From contig SHVU01000014.1 of assembly GCA_009691105.1 (NCBI GenBank), positions 1 through 49,666 of the forward strand: a stretch of 49,666 bases of DNA, in the 5' to 3' direction. Numbering within the stretch: position 1 is the stretch's first letter; every line of letters begins with the position of its first letter. The notes beneath the pieces are model-generated. The model did no database searches. It saw only the letters and a list, made by a program, of their open reading frames with translations, and was not told the origin of the DNA. Origin of the DNA: Rhodospirillales bacterium. GTDB lineage: Bacteria > Pseudomonadota > Alphaproteobacteria > Rhodospirillales > SHVU01. The position numbers and the translations under genes are program-made. This document shows, one piece after another, positions 28,018 to 36,917 of the stretch.

Positions 28018-28953
28018 TCACAAGCGCTGCGGAACCGCCCATCCCTGGGGTGCCAAGCCGGGTCTTGACGGCGGCACGGCCGGACCCGCCCAGGGCGTTT
28101 CCTCGACGTCCCCGACCGCAAGGAGGCGGTCGCCGAAAATGGTCCCCCAGCGGTCGCGGGCGGCTTGATCGGCGCTCAGGCGTTCCAGGCGGCAGGCTTC
28201 GACGGTGGTGGCGTAGGCCGTCTCGGCGGCGTCGACCCAGTCGCGGCCGATGGGCAAGCGCTCGCCGCTCCGGAACAGGGCGACGTCGCGAGCCGCCTGG
28301 TAGCAAAGCCAAAAGAAGAAATCGCGAATCATCCAGTCGTAGAACAGGAAGCTGCGGCGGTTGTAGAGCCATATCCGCACGAATTCCTCGACCAAGGCAT
28401 CAAGAACTAGCGAGGGGAGAGCCAAACCTTGGGCGTCGCGCCACACCCTCAGCATCATGATCAAGTGGCAGGCCTTCTGGCCGCTCATCAGGTTGGCGTT
28501 GGCCAGCGCCTGGCCTTCCGCATCGGGATTGAACCGGCTGGATTTGCTGTGGCCGAAGGCTGCGAGCCCGCGGGCGCCGAGCGCGGCGGGATAGATGTCG
28601 ACGCGCACGTCGTGACCCGGTTCCGTCTTGGCCGCGATCGAGATCGCTCCGGCGGCGGTTCCCCGGACCTCGCCGAAGCGGGCGGCGAGAGCGGCGACGA
28701 GCGCAGCAGGGTTCTGGTCTGGTTGGACAATGGCGAGCACGTCGATCGCCGCCAGCCGGTGCACGGCCGTGCCTTTGGCGATGCTGCCGATGACATGCAG
28801 TTCGAGCTCGTCTCCGGCCGCGTAGACGGCGCGCAAAATCGCGGCGGCTTCTTTTGCCGCGGCCAAGAGTTCAAAGAGATCGTCTTGGGTCGGATGGAGC
28901 GCGGCGATGAAACCGTCGAAGCGGTGAAAAACATTACGCCACTCGCCGCCCAT
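28018..28953 (-). CDS. CD-NTase-like (cGAS/DncV-fold) nucleotidyltransferase with altered active site
   Basis: The 311-residue product has the nucleotidyltransferase start GSIAKGTAVHRLAAIDVLAIV (GS at 56-57), the third acidic residue in VRVDIYPA (Asp119), and RFNPDAEGQALANANLMSG with MLRVWRDAQGLALPS. It ends in RDRWGTIFGDR, a C-terminal form common in CD-NTases. CD-NTases make cyclic nucleotides in CBASS defence. Here the usual SDxD reads AAID, so Asp71 and Asp119 remain but the first aspartate is Ala69. No effector, ubiquitin-like or peptidase gene lies beside it. A generic nucleotidyltransferase remains possible. Confidence 0.65.
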   Translation of the reverse strand: MGGEWRNVFHRFDGFIAALHPTQDDLFELLAAAKEAAAILRAVYAAGDELELHVIGSIAKGTAVHRLAAIDVLAIVQPDQNPAALVAALAARFGEVRGTAAGAISIAAKTEPGHDVRVDIYPAALGARGLAAFGHSKSSRFNPDAEGQALANANLMSGQKACHLIMMLRVWRDAQGLALPSLVLDALVEEFVRIWLYNRRSFLFYDWMIRDFFFWLCYQAARDVALFRSGERLPIGRDWVDAAETAYATTVEACRLERLSADQAARDRWGTIFGDRLLAVGDVEETPWAGPAVPPSRPGLAPQGWAVPQRL

Positions 28954-28972
28954 TCGATCGCCCCGGGTTAGT

Positions 28973-29018
28973 TCAAAAAGATGGGGTGGCCCCTGGTCAA
29001 GAGACCGTCAGCCACCCC
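28973..29018 (-). terminator. Rho-independent terminator of nrdJ
   Basis: On the minus strand GGGGTGGC (29018-29011) pairs with GCCACCCC (28990-28983), and ATCTTTTTG follows. The stem is 8 bp with a 20-base loop. It lies between the nrdJ stop at 29062 and the start of the CD-NTase-like gene at 28953, so that gene needs read-through or its own promoter. Confidence 0.8.
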
Positions 29019-29061
29019 AAGTTTCCCAGGGAGGAACCGAAAAACAATGTGGCAATCGTGA

Positions 29062-32000
29062 TCACGAACAACCGCTCGTCGAGCCGCAGGTGATGCACTT
29101 CATGCAGGTGCCGTTCCGGACCAGCGTGAAGTTGCCGCATTCGGTGCAGGAATCGCCTTCGTATCCCTTGAGCTTGGCTTCGCGCGAACGGCCGGCGCGA
29201 CTGTCGAGGGCTTCTTCCGTGACCGTAAGAACAGCAGGAGCGACGCTCGGCATGGCGACGCTGAGGCGACCGTTGCCGCCGCCATTGCTGCCATTGCCAT
29301 GACCGATGCTGACGGTGGTCGGGCGAACCAGGGCTTCGACGGGCGTTGCCGCCGCGCCGAGGCTCTTCGCTCCACCGCCGCCCGCGACAACCAACAACTG
29401 GTTGCGGACATATCCGGTGGAGGCGTAGCGCCGGATCTTATCGGCCAAGGCCCGCTCACCCGTCCGCGCGCCTTCGGCCTGGCCACCGCCCAGCGTATCC
29501 GGCGCCATATCGGTGCCGGCATGGGCCAAGTCGTTGCGGCCGAGATAGGACACGGCGAGTTCGCGGAAGATGTAGTCGAGGATCGAGGTCGCCATTTTGA
29601 CCCGATCGTTGCCTTCGACGATGCCGGCCGGATCGAAGCGCGTAAAGGTAAAGGCCTCCACGAACTCTTCCAGTGGCACGCCGTATTGCAGGCCGATCGA
29701 GATCGCGATCGCAAAGTTGTTCATGAGCGAGCGGAAGGCGGCGCCTTCCTTGTGCATGTCGATGAAGATCTCGCCCAGCGTTCCGTCTTCGTATTCGCCG
29801 GTGTGGAGATAGACCTTGTGGCCGCCGACGATCGCCTTCTGGGCGTAGCCCTTGCGGCGTTGCGGCAGACGTTTGCGGTCGGTGGCGCGCTCGATGATCC
29901 GCTCGATGATCCGTTCGGCCACGATCACGGCGCGGGCCGCGGCCGGCGCTTCGATGAGGGCCTCGGTGGCCTCGAGGTCGTCGGCGTCGAGAACCGACGC
30001 CTGGAGCGGCTGCGACAGCTTCGAGCCGTCGCGGTACAGCGCGTTGGCCTTGAGGCCGAGACGCCACGACAGCATGTAGGCTTCGGCGCAATCGGCGATC
30101 GTTGCCGAATTCGGCATGTTGATCGTCTTCGAGATCGCGCCGGTGATGAACGGTTGCGCCGCCGCCATCATGTGGATGTGGCTCTTCCACGACAGGAAGC
30201 GCTTGCCGATGCGGCCGCAAGGATTGGCGCAGTCGAAGACCGACAGGTGTTCGGCGCTGAGATACGGCGCGCCTTCCAGGGTCATCGAGCCGCAGACGTA
30301 GACGTTCGCGGTGTCGATGTCGGACTTCGAGAAGCCGAGCGTCGCCAGCATGTCAAAGCCGACGTCGTCGAGCCGCTCTTTCGAGATGCCGAGCTTCTCG
30401 ACGCAGAAGGCTTCGCCCAAGGTCCATTTGTTGAAGACGTATTTGACGTCGAAGGCATCGCCGAGGGCGGCTTCGACCTTGGCGAGGGCTTCTTCCGTGA
30501 AGCCTTTGGTCTTGAGCCGGGCGTGATCGATACCGGGGGCGCCGGCGAGCGAGCCGGTACCGACGGCGTAGCGGGTGATCTCTTCGATCTGGTCGGTGCT
30601 GTAGCCCATGAACTTGAGGGCGACCGGCACCATCCGGTTGATGATCTTGAAGTAACCGCCGCCGGCGAGCTTCTTGAATTTGACGATCGCGAAGTCGGGC
30701 TCGATGCCGGTGGTGTCGCAATCCATCACCAGACCAATCGTGCCGGTGGGGGCGATGACCGAGACCTGGGCGTTACGGAAGCCATAGGCTTCGCCGAGGG
30801 TCATGGCCTGGTCCCAGCAAGCGCGGGCCGCGGCGATGAGCGCTTCATCCGGGCAGTTCGCCGGATCGAGAGCGACCGGCACGACCGACAAGGCTTCATA
30901 TCCTTCGGTCTCGCCGATGGCGGCGCGGCGGTGGTTTCGGATGACCCGCAACATCGAGTCGCGGCTCTTGGCGTATTGCGGGAAGGCGCCCATCTCGCCG
31001 GCCATCTCGGCCGACGTGGCGTAGGAGACGCCGGTCATGAGTGCGGTCACGGCGCCGGCGAAGGCGCGGGCGGCGTCGGAGTCGTAGCCGATGCCGTTGG
31101 CCATCAGATAGCCGCCGAGGTTGGCGTAGCCTAGGCCGAGCGTGCGGTACTCGTGCGACAGCTGAGCGATGCGGGCCGAGGGGTACTGAGCCATCATCAC
31201 CGAGATCTCAAGAACGATCGTCCAGAGCCGCACCGCGTGCTCGTAGGTGGGGACGTCGAACTTGCCGTCGGGGCGAAGGAACGTGAACAGGTTCAGCGAC
31301 GCCAGGTTGCAGGCCGTGTCGTCGAGGAACATGTACTCCGAGCATGGATTGGAGGCGTTGATGCGACCGCTCTCGGGGCAGGTGTGCCACTCGTTGATGG
31401 TCGTATCGAACTGCAATCCCGGATCGGCCGAGGCCCAGGCGGCGTAGGAAATCTTGTCCCACAGTTCACGGGCCGGAAGGCGCTTGTCGACCTTGCGGTC
31501 GGTGCGGCGGATCAGCTCCCACTCGCCGTCCTTTTGCACGCGATCGAGGAAGTCGTTGGTGAGCCGGACGCTGTTGTTCGAGTTCTGGCCCGAGACCGTC
31601 AGATAGGCTTCCGAGTCCCAATCGGTATCGAGAACCGGGAAGGACATCTTGGTGAAGCCCTGACGCGCGAACTGGATGGCGCGCTGGATGTAGTTCTCGG
31701 GGATCATCACCGCGCGGGCGTCGAGAACGGCCCGCTTGAGAAGCTTGTTCTGCTTGGGATCAAAGCGGTCGGCGCTCGCCGGCTCGGCCTTGGCGCAAGC
31801 CGCGAGGACTTGATTGAGATGCTTGTCGGCGAGCTTGGAGCCCGCGACCAGGGCCGCGACTTTCTGTTCTTCGCGAACCTTCCAATCGATGAATTCTTCG
31901 ATGTCGGGATGGTCGATGTCGACGACGACCATCTTGGCGGCGCGGCGCGTCGTGCCGCCAGATTTGATGGCGCCGGCGGCCCGATCGCCGATCTTGAGGA

Positions 32001-32772
32001 AGCTCATCAGACCCGAGGAGCGGCCGCCGCCCGAGAGCGACTCGCCGGCCGACCGCAGCCCCGAGAAATTGGAGCCGGTGCCCGAGCCGTACTTGAAGAG
32101 CCGTGCTTCGCGGACCCACAGGTCCATGATGCCGCCTTCGTTGACGAGATCGTCCGAGACGCCCTGGATGAAGCAGGCGTGCGGCTGGGGGCGCTCATAG
32201 GCCGAAGCCGAGCGCTCGAGCGAGCCGGTCTTGAAATCGACGAAGTAGTGGCCTTGGGCGGGACCGTCGATGCCATACGCCCAATGCAGGCCGGTGTTGA
32301 ACCATTGCGGCGAATTCGGCGCCGCCATCTGGGTGGCGAGCATGTAGCGCAGCTCGTCGTAGAAGGCTTGGGCGTCGGCGTCGCTGTCGAAATAGCCGCC
32401 TTTCCAGCCCCAATAGGTCCAGGTTCCGGCCAGGCGGTCGAATACCTGCTTGGCGCTGTCTTCGCCGCCGGTCCGCTTGTCGGCGGTCAAGGCTTTCAGA
32501 GCCTCTTCGTCGGCGACGCTCCGCCAGGCGAAGGACGGGATGTCGGCCTCGGGGACGCGGCGCATGCGGGCCGGAATTCCGGCTTTGCGGAAGTATTTCT
32601 GGGCCAGAACGTCGGACGCGACCTCGGTCCAGGAGGCCGGGACCTCGATGTTGTCGTTCTTGAACACGACCGAGCCGTCCGGGTTACGGATTTCGCTCGC
32701 CGTCCGCTTGAATTCGATTCCCGCGTAGGCGGACTCGCCCGCTTTCGTAAGGTGTCTCTTGATCCGCATCAT
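29062..32772 (-). CDS. nrdJ: Class II (adenosylcobalamin-dependent) ribonucleoside-diphosphate reductase
   Basis: The product of about 1236 residues makes deoxynucleotides using a B12 radical. It contains [20 protein letters not shown], the active-site Cys and following signature of the large alphaproteobacterial NrdJ, and the glycine-rich finger [17 protein letters not shown]. The C-terminus is a cysteine cluster (CTECGNFTL ... [14 protein letters not shown]), a zinc-like or thiol-relay tail. ATGATG at 32772/32769 before [10 protein letters not shown] is preferred; the ATG at 32814 would add 14 residues. No second RNR lies nearby. Putative NrdR and DnaA sites are upstream, and an intrinsic terminator follows it. 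Confidence 0.95.
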   Translation of the reverse strand: MMRIKRHLTKAGESAYAGIEFKRTASEIRNPDGSVVFKNDNIEVPASWTEVASDVLAQKYFRKAGIPARMRRVPEADIPSFAWRSVADEEALKALTADKRTGGEDSAKQVFDRLAGTWTYWGWKGGYFDSDADAQAFYDELRYMLATQMAAPNSPQWFNTGLHWAYGIDGPAQGHYFVDFKTGSLERSASAYERPQPHACFIQGVSDDLVNEGGIMDLWVREARLFKYGSGTGSNFSGLRSAGESLSGGGRSSGLMSFLKIGDRAAGAIKSGGTTRRAAKMVVVDIDHPDIEEFIDWKVREEQKVAALVAGSKLADKHLNQVLAACAKAEPASADRFDPKQNKLLKRAVLDARAVMIPENYIQRAIQFARQGFTKMSFPVLDTDWDSEAYLTVSGQNSNNSVRLTNDFLDRVQKDGEWELIRRTDRKVDKRLPARELWDKISYAAWASADPGLQFDTTINEWHTCPESGRINASNPCSEYMFLDDTACNLASLNLFTFLRPDGKFDVPTYEHAVRLWTIVLEISVMMAQYPSARIAQLSHEYRTLGLGYANLGGYLMANGIGYDSDAARAFAGAVTALMTGVSYATSAEMAGEMGAFPQYAKSRDSMLRVIRNHRRAAIGETEGYEALSVVPVALDPANCPDEALIAAARACWDQAMTLGEAYGFRNAQVSVIAPTGTIGLVMDCDTTGIEPDFAIVKFKKLAGGGYFKIINRMVPVALKFMGYSTDQIEEITRYAVGTGSLAGAPGIDHARLKTKGFTEEALAKVEAALGDAFDVKYVFNKWTLGEAFCVEKLGISKERLDDVGFDMLATLGFSKSDIDTANVYVCGSMTLEGAPYLSAEHLSVFDCANPCGRIGKRFLSWKSHIHMMAAAQPFITGAISKTINMPNSATIADCAEAYMLSWRLGLKANALYRDGSKLSQPLQASVLDADDLEATEALIEAPAAARAVIVAERIIERIIERATDRKRLPQRRKGYAQKAIVGGHKVYLHTGEYEDGTLGEIFIDMHKEGAAFRSLMNNFAIAISIGLQYGVPLEEFVEAFTFTRFDPAGIVEGNDRVKMATSILDYIFRELAVSYLGRNDLAHAGTDMAPDTLGGGQAEGARTGERALADKIRRYASTGYVRNQLLVVAGGGGAKSLGAAATPVEALVRPTTVSIGHGNGSNGGGNGRLSVAMPSVAPAVLTVTEEALDSRAGRSREAKLKGYEGDSCTECGNFTLVRNGTCMKCITCGSTSGCS

Positions 32773-32869
32773 TGCCCCCGCCAGCCCCGCGACGCCGCCC
32801 CGTTTACACAACATGTGGTGGTCGGACGTCCGAAGGGGGAGAAAATCTAGTAACGGAGATTTGATGGGT

Positions 32870-32916
32870 CAAATTTTTTTTGTGGGTCGCCGAAAAACAC
32901 GCACAAAATATGGTGT
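32870..32916 (-). promoter_or_regulatory. Putative tandem NrdR boxes upstream of nrdJ
   Basis: Read on the minus strand, ACACCATATTTTGTGC at 32916-32901 closely fits the NrdR palindrome (ACACwATATaTwGTGT). A weaker copy, CCACAAAAAAAATTTG at 32885-32870, has the left half intact. Their centres are 31 bp apart, the three-helical-turn spacing normal for NrdR pairs. They lie about 100-145 bases before the nrdJ start. NrdR represses ribonucleotide reductase genes according to dATP/ATP. The second box alone would not be convincing. Confidence 0.55.
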
Positions 32917-32973
32917 GCCGTAATTTGTAATTTTATTGCGCGAACGATGCGGGCCACGCGGTGAGTTTTAGCC

Positions 32974-32982
32974 TGTGGATAA
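32974..32982 (-). promoter_or_regulatory. Consensus DnaA box upstream of nrdJ
   Basis: TGTGGATAA on + is TTATCCACA on minus, a perfect consensus DnaA box, about 200 bases before the nrdJ start. A degenerate relative (TGTGGATTC) lies nearby at about 33008-33016. DnaA binding upstream of nrdAB controls RNR transcription in E. coli. The same link is possible here, but a 9-base site can occur by chance. Confidence 0.45.
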
Positions 32983-33219
32983 TTTTTCAAGTTTGGCGCT
33001 GGTTCCATGTGGATTCGCGAGTCGAAACTCCTCGTTGAATTTTTGTTAGGTGTGCTGACGACGCCAGAAAGCCGCAGTCCGCCAAGGAAAATTGCCTGTC
33101 GCGAGGCCTTGGCGGGGCGTTGTCTGGACGGGCGGCGGAGGCGGCGACTATAGTGCCGCCTCGTTGTCGCCGGCCGAACTGGCCGCGATGGCATCACAAA
33201 CGGAAAGCCCGCGCCCCCC

Positions 33220-33591
33220 GTGTCCATTGAAACCCGCGTCTATACCTGGTTCCAGCTTCTGTTCGGGCGCGGCGATCTCGTCGGCGTCGATGAATTCGGG
33301 AACCGCTATTACCGGAGCGGCCGGGCGAAGCTGCACGGCCGCGAGCGACGCTGGGTTCTCTACCGCGGCGAAGCCGAAGCCTCGCGCGTTCCGCCCGAAT
33401 GGCACGCCTGGCTGCATCACACGACCGAGGCGCCGCTGACCGAGAAGGCCGCCCAGGCCCGGCCGTGGCAGCGCGATCATCAACCCAATCTGACCGGCAG
33501 CGTCGCGGCCTATCGTCCGCCGGGACACGACTCGAAAGGCGGGCGCCGCTCCCGCGCCACGGGCGATTACGAGCCGTGGACGCCGCGCTGA
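33220..33591 (+). CDS. NDUFA12-like NADH:ubiquinone oxidoreductase accessory subunit
   Basis: The 123-residue product starts at GTG and contains GRGDLVGVDEFGNRYYRS and RWVLYRGEAEASRVPPEWHAWLH, the conserved NDUFA12/B17.2 core. It is one of the few mitochondrial complex I accessory subunits that alphaproteobacteria share. It associates with the matrix-side arm near NuoI and NuoB-type subunits. The Arg/Tyr-rich tail (GDYEPWTPR) matches the family end. It is followed by two MlaD-like genes, a common alphaproteobacterial order. Confidence 0.92.
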   Translation: MSIETRVYTWFQLLFGRGDLVGVDEFGNRYYRSGRAKLHGRERRWVLYRGEAEASRVPPEWHAWLHHTTEAPLTEKAAQARPWQRDHQPNLTGSVAAYRPPGHDSKGGRRSRATGDYEPWTPR

Positions 33592-33604
33592 GCGCTGCAT
33601 CGGC

Positions 33605-34084
33605 ATGATGGCGCGCGATACCAAAGAAATTCTCGTCGGCTTCGGGCTCCTGATCGGGCTCGTCCTCGCGATTGCGCTGTCGTACGGAAGTCGCGGCTAC
33701 ACAGGCACGGGCTATGTCGTGACCGGTGTCTTCAATCGCGTCGACGGCCTGGTCATCGGCAACACCGTCACGATCTCTGGCGTGCGTGTCGGCTCGGTCG
33801 AACACGTGACGTTGGATAAGGACTATCGGGCCCTGGTGGCGATCCGGCTCGATCCCGGCGTCCAGTTGCCGTCCGACAGCGACGCCGCGGTCCACACCGA
33901 CGGATTGTTCGGACGGAAATTCGTTGTTCTCGGGCCCGGCGGCGACACCAAAATGTTCGCCGGCGGCGAGCGCATCACCTACACCCAGGGCTCGGTCCTG
34001 GTCGACGACCTGCTCGAACAGATCATTGCCGAAGGCAAGTCGCGGCAGCGCAAGGGCGCGGCGTCCACCAAGGAAGGATCGTAG
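33605..34084 (+). CDS. MCE/MlaD-family lipid-transport protein, first of a tandem pair
   Basis: The 159-residue product has an N-terminal transmembrane helix (about residues 9-29) and a periplasmic MCE domain: VFNRVDGLVIGNTVTISGVR, GSVEHVTLD and DGLFGRKFVVLGPGG. MlaD forms hexameric rings on MlaFEB that move phospholipids between membranes. This copy is less like canonical MlaD than its neighbour (2 bases downstream) and ends in a basic tail. MlaE and MlaF genes are not in this window. Confidence 0.88.
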   Translation: MMARDTKEILVGFGLLIGLVLAIALSYGSRGYTGTGYVVTGVFNRVDGLVIGNTVTISGVRVGSVEHVTLDKDYRALVAIRLDPGVQLPSDSDAAVHTDGLFGRKFVVLGPGGDTKMFAGGERITYTQGSVLVDDLLEQIIAEGKSRQRKGAASTKEGS

Positions 34085-34086
34085 GC

Positions 34087-34548
34087 ATGGAGCGGAATCT
34101 CGTCGAAACGGTGATGGGCGCGGTCGTTCTCGTGGTCGCGGGAATGTTTTTGTATTTCGCTTACACCACGGCGCAGATCGGCTCCGTCGCCGGCTACGAA
34201 TTGACGGCGCGCTTTTCGCGCGTTGGCGGGTTGGCCGCTGGTAGCGACGTCCGCGTCAACGGTATCAAGATCGGCACGGTGGTCGAGAGCGGCCTCGATC
34301 CCAACGACTACGCGGCGGTCGTTCGGCTCTCCATCGACAACCAATTTCGTCTTCCGAAAGACACCGTGGCGGCCATCGGCAGCGACGGCATCATCGGCGA
34401 CAAGTATCTGCGTCTCGAACCCGGCAGCGATAAGGCGCTTCTCGCCGCGGGTGAGACGATCACCAAGACCAAGGACTATCGCTCCCTCGAGGATCAAGTC
34501 GGCGAAATCTTGTTCCTCGCGACGGGGAGCGAGAGCGCTCTGAAGTAG
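34087..34548 (+). CDS. mlaD: MlaD, phospholipid transport MCE protein, second of the pair
   Basis: The 153-residue product has a transmembrane segment (about 9-28) and a clear MCE domain: LTARFSRVGGLAAGSDVRVN, GIKIGTVVESGLDPNDYAAV and SDGIIGDKYLRLEPG. It ends in the family motif SLEDQVGEILFL. This is the closer match to canonical alphaproteobacterial MlaD of about 150 residues. It is transcribed with the gene before it and probably with the DUF2155 gene after it. Confidence 0.9.
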   Translation: MERNLVETVMGAVVLVVAGMFLYFAYTTAQIGSVAGYELTARFSRVGGLAAGSDVRVNGIKIGTVVESGLDPNDYAAVVRLSIDNQFRLPKDTVAAIGSDGIIGDKYLRLEPGSDKALLAAGETITKTKDYRSLEDQVGEILFLATGSESALK

Positions 34549-34556
34549 CGATCCCG

Positions 34557-34964
34557 TTGCCTCTGATCCGTCTTCACATCGGTCTTGCGTTGGCGTTGAC
34601 GCTCGTCGCGGCGACGGCCGGCGCCGAGTCGTACGAGGTCGCGGTTCTGCAAGGTCTCGACAAGGTCACGGCCCGAGTCTCGCGGATCGAAGCACCCGTC
34701 GGCGAAACCGTCCGCTTCGGCACGCTCGAGATCATTGCCCGGACCTGCGACAAGCGTCCGCCCGAAGAAGCACCGGAATCGAGTGCGTTTCTCGACGTCT
34801 GGGAAGTCCGGTCCGGAGCGTCGTCGGAAAGCGTCTTCCGCGGTTGGATGTTCTCGTCGAGTCCGGCGTTGTCGCCGCTCGAACATCCCGTCTACGACGT
34901 CTGGGTGATCGATTGCCGCAACGCGCCCAGCGCCGCGCCGACCCCACCGCCCCCCTCGCGCTGA
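34557..34964 (+). CDS. DUF2155 secreted protein
   Basis: The 135-residue product starts at TTG and has a signal peptide ending near residue 23 (ALTLVAATAGAES). The conserved part reads VAVLQGLDKVTARVSRIEAP, LEIIARTCDKRPPEEAPES and FRGWMFSSSPALSPLEHPVYDVW, cited here in pieces; this is the DUF2155 family, always near mlaD/aat in alphaproteobacteria. Two cysteines (TCDKR, IDCRN) may form a disulfide. Function is unknown; an outer-membrane role is guessed from neighbours. Its 3' end overlaps aat on the other strand by 73 bases. Confidence 0.88.
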   Translation: MPLIRLHIGLALALTLVAATAGAESYEVAVLQGLDKVTARVSRIEAPVGETVRFGTLEIIARTCDKRPPEEAPESSAFLDVWEVRSGASSESVFRGWMFSSSPALSPLEHPVYDVWVIDCRNAPSAAPTPPPPSR

Positions 34965-35548
34965 AAGACCGCCTCGCGTTCTAACGCATCGGCCAGTTTC
35001 GCCTGATACTCAACGCGGGGAATCTCGATCGCGCCGAAGCGTTCGAGATGCGGCGTCACGAATTGCACATCCAGCAGAGTGAACTGTCCAGCAATGAGGC
35101 GCGCCACTAGATGGACGAGCGCGACTTTGCTGGCGTCGGTCTCGAGCGAAAACATGCTCTCGCCGAAAAATGCCGCGCCGAGCGAAACGCCATAGAGGCC
35201 GCCGACCAATTCACCATCGCGCCAACACTCGACGCTGTGGGCAAGGTCCTCGGCTTGCAGCGCGCCGTAAGCGCGGATGATGTCGTCGTTGATCCAGGTT
35301 TCGGGGCGCGTGTCGGCGCAGGCCCGGATCACCGTGTCGAAGGCGGTGTCGCAGCGAACGTCGAAATCGCCGTGGCGGACGGTGCGGAGAAGGCGGCGGG
35401 GGACGTGAAAGGCTTCGAGCGGGATGATGCCCCGCATCGGCGGGTCGATCCAACGCAACCGGGCCTCGTCGCGCCGGTCGGCCATGGGAAACACGCCGGC
35501 GGCATAGGCGCGGATCAGGAGTTCTGGGGTTAGACCCCGCGCCGTCAC
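34892..35548 (-). CDS. aat: Leucyl/phenylalanyl-tRNA-protein transferase
   Basis: The 218-residue enzyme adds Leu or Phe to proteins with N-terminal Arg or Lys, marking them for ClpAP. It contains LIRAYAAGVFPMADRRDE, the family lead FP-containing motif, then WIDPPMRGIIPLEAFHVPR, ETWINDDIIRAYGAL, GELVGGLYGVSLGAAFFGE and LERFGAIEIPR, and ends SITQTS. GTG 35548 overlaps the accC stop (GTGA). Longer upstream starts lie inside accC and are not needed. The C-terminal 24 codons lie opposite the DUF2155 gene. Confidence 0.94.
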   Translation of the reverse strand: MTARGLTPELLIRAYAAGVFPMADRRDEARLRWIDPPMRGIIPLEAFHVPRRLLRTVRHGDFDVRCDTAFDTVIRACADTRPETWINDDIIRAYGALQAEDLAHSVECWRDGELVGGLYGVSLGAAFFGESMFSLETDASKVALVHLVARLIAGQFTLLDVQFVTPHLERFGAIEIPRVEYQAKLADALEREAVFQREGGGGVGAALGALRQSITQTS

Positions 35549-36900
35549 CCCGGTCCTGGTTTGGTGCCGCTGATGTAGTGCCCGAGCCAATGCACGTCAT
35601 ACGTGCCGTTCACGAAGGCAGGCTCGGCGAGAAGGCGCTGGTAGAACGGAATGGTCGTGTCCATGCCGGTGATGACGTACTCACCGAGAGCGCGGCGAAG
35701 ACGCATCAGGCATTCGTTGCGGCTCGCGCCGTGAACGATCAGCTTGCCGATCATGCTGTCGTAGTAGGGCGGGACGCGATAGCCGGCGTAGAGCGCGGAA
35801 TCGACGCGAACCCCGAGGCCACCGGGAGCGTGATAGCTGGCGACGCGTCCGGGTTTCGGCTGAAAGGTCAGCGGATCCTCGGCGGTGATCCGGCATTCGA
35901 TGGCGTGGCCGTGGAAGCGGATGTCCTCTTGCGTGTAGCCGAGGGGCGAGCCCCAGGCGACGCGAACCATTTCCCGCACCAGATCGAGGCCGCAGATCAT
36001 CTCGGTGACCGGATGCTCGACCTGGAGGCGCGTGTTCATTTCGATGAAGTAGAACTTGCCCGCCTCGTAGAGGAACTCGATCGTTCCGACGTTGTGATAG
36101 CCGATGGCGCGCATCGCATCGACCGCGATCTTGCCGATCGCGGCGCGCTCGGATTGGTTGATGGCCGGGGAGGGCGCTTCTTCGAGAACCTTCTGGTGGC
36201 GGCGCTGAAGCGAGCAATCACGATCGCCGAGATGGACGATGGCGCCGTGGTTGTCGGCCAGCACCTGAATCTCGATGTGGCGCGGGTTGAGCAGGCAGCG
36301 CTCGATGTAGACCGCGCCGTTGCCGAAGGCGGCTTCGGCTTCGGCCGAGGCAATCTTGTAAAACGAGCGGACGTCGTCGCGGCTGTGCGCGATCTTCATG
36401 CCGCGTCCGCCGCCACCGGCCACCGCCTTGATGATGACGGGGTAACCGATCTTGTCGGCGGCAACGACGGCGGCGTCTTCGTCCGGCACCGGGCCGTCGG
36501 ATCCCTCGATGCACGGAATGCCGGCTTCCTTCATGGCCTGCTTGGCCGCGATCTTATCGCCCATTAGGCGAATGTGATCGCGCGTCGGGCCGATGAAGGT
36601 GAAGCCGTGCTCCTCGACCATGGTCGCGAAGTCGGCGTTCTCGGAGAGGAACCCGTAGCCCGGGTGAATGGCGTCGGCGTTGCTGATCGCCGCTGCCGAC
36701 AAGATGGCTTGGGCGTTGAGGTAACTGTCGCGCGCCGGCGGCGGTCCGATACAGACCGACTCGTCGGCGAGACGAACATGCATGGCGTCGGCGTCGGCCG
36801 TCGAATGGACGGCGACGGTGGCGATGCCCATCTCGCGACAGGCCCGCTCGATGCGGAGCGCGATTTCTCCGCGATTGGCGATGAGGACTTTTTCGAACAT
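35545..36900 (-). CDS. accC: Biotin carboxylase subunit of acetyl-CoA carboxylase
   Basis: The 451-residue product begins MFEKVLIANRGEIALRIERA. It has the ATP-grasp loop VAGGGGRGMKIA, the motif RHIEIQVLADNHG and EMNTRLQVEHPVTEMICGLD, the biotin-carboxylase signature with catalytic residues. It carboxylates the biotin on AccB in the first step of fatty acid synthesis. A longer frame exists upstream but MFEKVLIANRGE is the family start. It follows accB by 17 bases and overlaps aat. Confidence 0.97.
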   Translation of the reverse strand: MFEKVLIANRGEIALRIERACREMGIATVAVHSTADADAMHVRLADESVCIGPPPARDSYLNAQAILSAAAISNADAIHPGYGFLSENADFATMVEEHGFTFIGPTRDHIRLMGDKIAAKQAMKEAGIPCIEGSDGPVPDEDAAVVAADKIGYPVIIKAVAGGGGRGMKIAHSRDDVRSFYKIASAEAEAAFGNGAVYIERCLLNPRHIEIQVLADNHGAIVHLGDRDCSLQRRHQKVLEEAPSPAINQSERAAIGKIAVDAMRAIGYHNVGTIEFLYEAGKFYFIEMNTRLQVEHPVTEMICGLDLVREMVRVAWGSPLGYTQEDIRFHGHAIECRITAEDPLTFQPKPGRVASYHAPGGLGVRVDSALYAGYRVPPYYDSMIGKLIVHGASRNECLMRLRRALGEYVITGMDTTIPFYQRLLAEPAFVNGTYDVHWLGHYISGTKPGPG

Positions 36901-36917
36901 GGCGGGTCCGCGGCTCG

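Larger units (their letters stand above)
32773..33219. other. Divergent intergenic region between nrdJ and the NDUFA12 gene
   Basis: These 447 bases contain AT-rich sequence (about 32870-32990) that should hold the nrdJ promoter, with the NrdR-like and DnaA boxes listed separately. A perfect 8-bp inverted repeat also lies here (33138-33145 with 33155-33162), in the probable leader of the NDUFA12 gene and with no U-run. I found no cobalamin-riboswitch box, tRNA or convincing small gene. No clear -35/-10 pair could be assigned for either direction. Confidence 0.6.

Noticed and set aside
29299-32850. Two long + strand frames (611 and 565 codons) opposite nrdJ
   Set aside because: They are antisense to a fully conserved nrdJ and show the Arg/Asp/His-rich composition of a shadow frame.
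32815-33219. Cobalamin riboswitch before nrdJ
   Set aside because: No B12-box-like sequence was found on the minus strand of the leader.
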